From Oscillospiraceae bacterium (GTDB taxonomy: Bacteria > Bacillota > Clostridia > Oscillospirales > Oscillospiraceae), in assembly GCA_902767395.1 (NCBI GenBank), contig CACXHI010000112.1, positions 1 to 8,210 of the forward strand: 8,210 nucleotides of DNA. Reading direction: 5' to 3'. The notes below the pieces were generated by a model. The model made no database searches and was not told the origin of the DNA. It saw only the letters and a list, made by a program, of their open reading frames with translations. Shown in pieces: positions 5,601 through 8,210 of the stretch (positions are counted from its first letter, which is position 1; the number at the start of each line of letters is the position of its first letter). A program made the translations under genes and the position numbers.

Positions 5601-8210
5601 GACGGGCTGACCTCCATCAGCGGCACCTACGCGTTCCGGGACTGCAAGGCGCTGGAGTCGGTGGATCTGAGCAACACGGCCATCACCAATATCGCCGGTT
5701 CGGCATTTTATAACTGCACTGCGCTCCAGGAGGTCAAGCTTCCCGAAACGGTGACTTCGATGGGGACCTATGTGTTCCAGAACTGCACCTCCCTGACCGA
5801 CGCATCGTCGGTGGGGCTGGGCAGCACCAAGATCACCGCTCTTCCCAACGGGACCTTTTACGGCTGCACGGGGCTGAAGACGGCGGATCTGTCCGACACG
5901 CAGATCAAGACCCTGGGCAATGATGTCTTCAACAATGATATCGCGCTGGAAGAGGTCGTCCTGCCCGAGACGCTGACCAGCCTTGGTACTTCGCCGTTCA
6001 ACAACTGCAAGGGCGATATATCTCTTACCGTAAAATCTGAGAACCTTCCCACGGCAGTCACGGCGCTGCCGCAGAACCTGAAGAACGTGACCTACGATGC
6101 CACGGTGGACACCGTGGACGGCACGGCGATCAACAAAGCGATCAACAACGGCGGCCGGGTCACCTTCCGGGGGCCCAACGATCTGTCCGTCACCAAGGCG
6201 TCGGGCAATATCGTATCGCTGGGCAATAATCAATACAGTACCGGCGTGTCCGAAGAAAAGCCGCTGACCAGCCTGAAAGGCAATTATTATGTGGACGCGC
6301 AGGGCGTTGTGTATAAGCTCAACGACGACGGTACCGCGGAGCTGATCTATTGTCCGGCAGGCGTGACGAGTCTGACCGTGCCGGAGACGATCACCTCCGT
6401 GGCAGGGCAGACCTACACCGTCACGCAGATCAACAGTTACGCTCTTGCGCAGGCCGACGATCTGACCGCAGTGACGTTTGAAAAGCCCGAACAGGTGACG
6501 ATCGCGCCAAAAACCTTTACCAACAGCCCCGTTCAGACTGTCAACGGGGAGGATGCGATCGATCCCAATGATTTCGCCGCCGTATCGCAGCTGTGTGATT
6601 TCCCGCTCAAAGAGGACGTGGGCAGCATTGAGAAGGAGACCTCCGCGGAGATCAACGGCAAGAAAGTCATCACGAGCCTGACCATTATCAACCAGATGGC
6701 GGACGACGATAACGTCTACCGCCTCAAGACCGGCGAGACCGCCAACTTGTCCTTTGCAATCAACAACGAGGACAACGGTCTGATGAACGACTCGGTGGTC
6801 CGCATCTACATCCAGACCACGGGCTCCGGCTTCAGCCTGGGCGACTACACCCAGGAGGGCGTGGCCTACTCCGTCCACCAGACCGGTTCGGAGAGCTATT
6901 TTCCCCTGTCTGTCCACAAGTCCAGCATCCCCGGATTGTATTATTACGACATTACGGGCTTTGCGGCGGGCGATATTCTGCAGTCCACCAACCCCTTCTC
7001 CTTCCCGGACCGGTCCTCCGCCGGCGGCACCATGCTCTTCTGGGCTGAGGCGCTGACCAAGGAGCAGGCGGAAAAGACGCCCGATTCTCTGCCCAGGGGC
7101 GACTATCTGAAGGTGGAGTGGGCCACTGCGCCCAAGGATTTTTCCCTGGGCAAGAGCTCGGCCAGCTCCAGCAGTCCCTCCCTGGTGGGCAGCGGCACAG
7201 CGGACGAGCGCATATACGTCGGGTCCATGTACTACAATATCACCCGCAGCGTCAAATCCGGCAGCAGCAACTCGACTCTTGGCGCGGACTACGCCGTCTT
7301 CATGGACTACGACGACACCCTGACCCCGCCGGAGGGCTTTATCCTCACGCCGGAGATCAAGAAAGCCATCGAAGACGGACGTGTCAGCTACAGCGTATCG
7401 AGCGGGGGCACAACGGTCCTGGGAGAACAGATGAATAACTATCTGTACTTCTACGTGACCCTGGCCAACGGGACGAGGCGCACTGTGGCCTATGCCTATA
7501 CAAGCTCGTACCACCTTCGCAACAACAACTATTACCCCGAGCTCCTCGTGGGCGAGGACGGCAACAGCCTGCGCATCCGGTTCCGAGCCACCAACCCCTA
7601 TCTGGCCGTAAACTACAACGGCGATTACTACGCCACTTCCGAGTTCCCCACGACTACATACCAGATCTATTATTATGACCGGCTGTTTGAGGCGGACCAG
7701 AGCATAAAGGACGAAAACGGCAACCCCGTCGCGCTCTACGAGGAGGACGGCAGCCTGCGCAAGAACGTGGGCCGGTTTACCAACACGGTCACCGACACCC
7801 AGCACTTCTCCTGGAGCGATGATCAGGAGGATACGGCCAGCGCCCAGACGCGCCTGATCCCCATCGAGGGTGCGCTGAACCTCAGCAAGTCGGGACCCTC
7901 CGGCGGATACTATACCGCCGGGAGCAATGTGTCCTATACGATCACCCTATATAACACCAGCGTGGTCGCCAGCCGGCTCATGCGCGACGGCTACCTGCAG
8001 GATGAACTGCCGGCCCAGGTCTATATCCAGCCTGTCAATATGGAGTCGATGTTCAAGTCTGCTCCTGGCGCCACATCCCTTCGCTCCATCGTAATTTCCC
8101 CGGCCACGCTGTGCGTGCCGCAAAACCAGACCGTTACCACCACCACCGGCGGCACCGCCCAGGTGGGCACGCAGTTCACCAGCGGAGATGAAGGACATTA
8201 CACCAATTAT
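2646..8210 (+). CDS. Giant secreted BspA-type leucine-rich-repeat surface protein (C-terminus outside window)
   Basis: An uninterrupted frame of 1855 codons runs off the right edge. Residues 1-27 or 28 are a Sec signal peptide: MKKIKR, a hydrophobic core (VSALLVVLMLLGMM), and a VYG/A cleavage region. In order after it: Pro/Thr/Ala-rich stalk (36-153); unrecognised globular segment (154-288); Pro/Glu/Thr-rich linker with nine 10-residue repeats (329-418); ZU5-like domain (438-635) holding a low-complexity insert; sixteen LRR_5/BspA repeats (743-1121); a short second LRR_5 patch (about 1240-1304); a Tyr/Asn/Ser-rich beta region (about 1305-1742); a DUF11-like domain from about 1744 (LNLSKSGPSGGYYTAG...VSYTITLYNTS...ELPAQ). 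Such proteins of gut Clostridia usually end in an LPXTG or other wall-binding anchor and are thought to be adhesins binding host or bacterial surfaces. That role is inferred, not shown. The gene is monocistronic as far as visible, with a strong promoter and long leader. Confidence 0.9.
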   Translation, partial: MKKIKRGVSALLVVLMLLGMMPSYVYGADGEEDGQPVATEAPTAAPTAAPTPTPTAAPTAAPTATPTAAPTPTPTAAPTAAPAATPTAAPTAAPTATPTEAPATAPAEEPTTAPAENPTAVPTAAPATPANTPTPAPTAAPAGKPTATPTPAPVELERCYVLGQVLDHLPQGTRITQKLWTAETEERYAAQINTISETQKVLLKETLRDQDDHALAFSKEVELYITCTEWKGTPIKLIESRGLAIYVANASGQLKKAKAELRRAPDGTPALYFKVKLLGELVLTEEIETAEPTTTPEAPPEPTQSAAPTAQPTETPAPSEGGTVFFQEEPTETPDPSEEPTETPDPSEEPTETPDPSEEPAETPDPSEEPTETPDPSEEPAETPDPSEEPTETPDPSEEPTETPDPSEEPTGTPDPSEEPTETPEGETIIAPQEERLGDVAVEAKIPAGALSENARLTLADVDKAAAEKAILALVNSVPETAEPAETAEPIENTEPTGTTQTTETPEPAAAVETTEPAQNRESTETEGEGPAPEKNGAEPAAEQDTTKEAVAETKRVASMVLVDIGFRDEETAQHPEEPVTITIRAEAIRTMAAPRLFHLCGDTAEELTDSAAIDTHAGTVTFATADFSPFAVADLEEDTTALTVSVVENRRLLANSKGATRGVTEGLPSGTRSNVSWHVEQNDDGDYVLVVYPKEGQTTAPIPSNFYANIRSELGEYADQLKELQVEDGITALNSNSVFTGAPFEKITLAATVTTIGNNAFQNCAKLSSVEMPGVTTLGTRAFSGCKSLTSLDFLPETLKTVNTYVFENCTGLTEVDLSGTQITTAANYMFSGCTNLTSVKLPLTVMSIYQYAFSGCTALKEADLSSTQITSLPSSLFNGRSNLKTVKLPNTLTYINSSAFSSCTSLENLDLSNTGVTNIDSYAFNNCTALKSIDLPTKLQTLGSYVFQNCTALESLDLSNTQLKSIPTYMVSNCQSLTEIKFPDGLTSISGTYAFRDCKALESVDLSNTAITNIAGSAFYNCTALQEVKLPETVTSMGTYVFQNCTSLTDASSVGLGSTKITALPNGTFYGCTGLKTADLSDTQIKTLGNDVFNNDIALEEVVLPETLTSLGTSPFNNCKGDISLTVKSENLPTAVTALPQNLKNVTYDATVDTVDGTAINKAINNGGRVTFRGPNDLSVTKASGNIVSLGNNQYSTGVSEEKPLTSLKGNYYVDAQGVVYKLNDDGTAELIYCPAGVTSLTVPETITSVAGQTYTVTQINSYALAQADDLTAVTFEKPEQVTIAPKTFTNSPVQTVNGEDAIDPNDFAAVSQLCDFPLKEDVGSIEKETSAEINGKKVITSLTIINQMADDDNVYRLKTGETANLSFAINNEDNGLMNDSVVRIYIQTTGSGFSLGDYTQEGVAYSVHQTGSESYFPLSVHKSSIPGLYYYDITGFAAGDILQSTNPFSFPDRSSAGGTMLFWAEALTKEQAEKTPDSLPRGDYLKVEWATAPKDFSLGKSSASSSSPSLVGSGTADERIYVGSMYYNITRSVKSGSSNSTLGADYAVFMDYDDTLTPPEGFILTPEIKKAIEDGRVSYSVSSGGTTVLGEQMNNYLYFYVTLANGTRRTVAYAYTSSYHLRNNNYYPELLVGEDGNSLRIRFRATNPYLAVNYNGDYYATSEFPTTTYQIYYYDRLFEADQSIKDENGNPVALYEEDGSLRKNVGRFTNTVTDTQHFSWSDDQEDTASAQTRLIPIEGALNLSKSGPSGGYYTAGSNVSYTITLYNTSVVASRLMRDGYLQDELPAQVYIQPVNMESMFKSAPGATSLRSIVISPATLCVPQNQTVTTTTGGTAQVGTQFTSGDEGHYTNY
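2751..3104 (+). other. Pro/Thr/Ala-rich N-terminal stalk (residues 36-153)
   Basis: The encoded segment is nearly all Pro, Thr and Ala (motifs PTAAP, PTPTP, PTATP) and degenerates toward its end into PAEEPTTAPAENP and similar. It follows the signal peptide almost directly, so the mature N-terminus would be an extended, possibly O-glycosylated rod. This is a composition reading; no specific family is implied. Confidence 0.8.
2793..2948 (+). repeat. 60-bp in-frame tandem repeat, two copies plus a partial third
   Basis: Copy 1 is 2793-2852 and copy 2 is 2853-2912. They differ at only a few bases (for example GCT/GCA, ACG/GCG, CCG/CCT). Positions 2913-2948 match the second half of the unit again. 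Each 60-bp unit encodes 20 residues built from PTPTPTAAP and PTAAPTATPTAA. The length is a multiple of three, so gain or loss of a copy keeps the frame. Confidence 0.75.
3105..3509 (+). other. Unrecognised globular segment between the two stalks (residues 154-288)
   Basis: Normal amino-acid composition returns here: VELERCYVLGQVLDHLPQG at the start, a charged helical stretch (WTAETEERYAAQINTISET), then alternating hydrophobic strands (VELYITCTEW, LAIYVANASG, ALYFKVKLLGELVLTEEIE). It contains two cysteines. It looks like a small alpha/beta domain held between two Pro-rich linkers. I do not recognise a family. Confidence 0.6.
3630..3923 (+). repeat. 30-bp tandem repeat array, nine full copies plus a partial tenth
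   Basis: Nine contiguous units start at 3630, 3660, 3690 and so on to 3870, with a tenth truncated after GAGACGCCG at 3900-3923. Each encodes EPTETPDPSE. Changes between units are few: GAA/GAG wobble, ACG to GCG (Thr to Ala) in units 4 and 6, GAT/GAC in units 7 and 8, and GAG to GGG (Glu to Gly) plus TCC/TCT in unit 9. Near-identity at the DNA level points to recent expansion or homogenisation by slippage or recombination. All units are in frame. Confidence 0.95.
3957..4550 (+). other. ZU5-like domain with a low-complexity insert (residues 438-635)
   Basis: The first half, GDVAVEAKIPAGALSENARL, and the second half, VASMVLVDIGFRDEE, then EEPVTITIRAEA and VTFATADFSPFAVAD, together match a domain I know from clostridial LPXTG proteins, in which a V-A-x-PEGAF segment is followed by a V-DITF-D-DG segment and ends in a DSFS-YAV strand. 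Here residues 478-555 (nt 4077-4310) between the halves are Glu/Thr/Pro/Ala-rich (EPAETAEP, TQTTETPEPAAA). The assignment rests on motif memory, not a search. Confidence 0.55.
4872..6008 (+). repeat. BspA/LRR_5 leucine-rich repeat array, sixteen units (residues 743-1121)
   Basis: Sixteen anchors of the form AF/VF-x-x-C are present: NAFQNC, RAFSGC, YVFENC, YMFSGC, YAFSGC, SLFNGR, SAFSSC, YAFNNC, YVFQNC, YMVSNC, YAFRDC, SAFYNC, YVFQNC, GTFYGC, DVFNND and SPFNNC. Each is about 23 residues from the next and is followed by a x-L-x-x-L/V strand. This is the BspA-like LRR_5 fold, a curved solenoid that typically binds proteins outside the cell. From unit 4 the strand sequence alternates DLSxTxI with LPxTLxxI, giving a 46-residue super-repeat, and this breaks near unit 14. 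Two units (6 and 15) lack the consensus Cys. Confidence 0.9.
6360..6557 (+). other. Short second LRR_5-like patch (about residues 1239-1304)
   Basis: The encoded VTSLTVPETITSVAG, then VTQINSYALAQADDLTAVTF, then VTIAPKTFTNSPVQTVNG, repeat the LRR_5 pattern (LxVPxxIxxV...I...ALxxxxxLxxVxF) about 230 residues after the main array. It is preceded by GNYYVDAQGVVYKLNDDGT, a pattern often found just before BspA repeats (Y-VD-GVLY). A divergent, Cys-free remnant or a separate small LRR cap are both possible. Confidence 0.6.
7872..8210 (+). other. DUF11-like domain, start only (residues 1743-1855)
   Basis: The encoded LNLSKSGPSGGYYTAGSNVSYTIT, followed by LYNTSVVASRL and LQDELPAQVYI, matches the DUF11 pattern: K-x-x, a aG-x-v-x-Y-t-i-t-v-x-N strand, then a D-x-LP-x-x-v-x-f strand. 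Such domains usually occur as repeats near the wall-anchored end of surface proteins. The segment is cut by the window edge. Confidence 0.5.

Noticed and set aside
5445..7805. 786-residue antisense frame over the LRR and C-terminal regions
   Set aside because: No recognisable domain, no RBS-supported start. Long stop-free antisense frames are expected opposite GC-rich coding sequence; the plus frame shows clear LRR repeats.

Overview
The window looks like chromosomal DNA of a GC-rich, Gram-positive, anaerobic gut-type Clostridium relative (Oscillospirales-like). This is inferred from strong AGGAGG-type ribosome binding sites, near-perfect sigma-A promoters in AT-rich gaps between GC-rich genes, a short 11-helix-type SNF transporter, and a giant secreted BspA-type leucine-rich-repeat surface protein. 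No species can be named from the sequence alone.

Layout. Positions 1-282 (minus) hold the N-terminal 94 residues of purE, cut by the window edge. Its 5' leader (about 283-480) follows a consensus promoter and contains a terminator-like hairpin, so purE is probably controlled by attenuation. Positions 656-1996 (minus) encode a complete sodium-dependent amino-acid transporter of the SNF/NSS family. A perfect 10-bp inverted repeat after its stop probably ends that transcript. Positions 1997-2645 form a divergent AT-rich intergenic region. It has a minus promoter for the transporter and a perfect-consensus plus promoter (TTGACA-17-TATAAT) that gives the next gene an unusually long, apparently structured leader of about 220 nt.

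Positions 2646-8210 (plus) are one open frame that does not close within the window, giving at least 1855 residues. The order is: signal peptide; Pro/Thr/Ala-rich stalk built from a 60-bp repeat; an unrecognised globular segment; a second stalk of nine near-identical 30-bp repeats; a ZU5-like domain apparently split by a low-complexity insert; sixteen BspA-type LRRs that alternate between two unit types; a short second LRR patch; a long beta-rich region; and the start of a DUF11-like domain. The cell-wall anchor should lie beyond the right edge.

The three genes do not form an operon and have no obvious shared pathway. The most notable content is the mosaic surface protein, its in-frame DNA repeats that could change copy number, and the long leader that may regulate it. 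Several very long antisense frames over the GC-rich genes are judged to be shadows.
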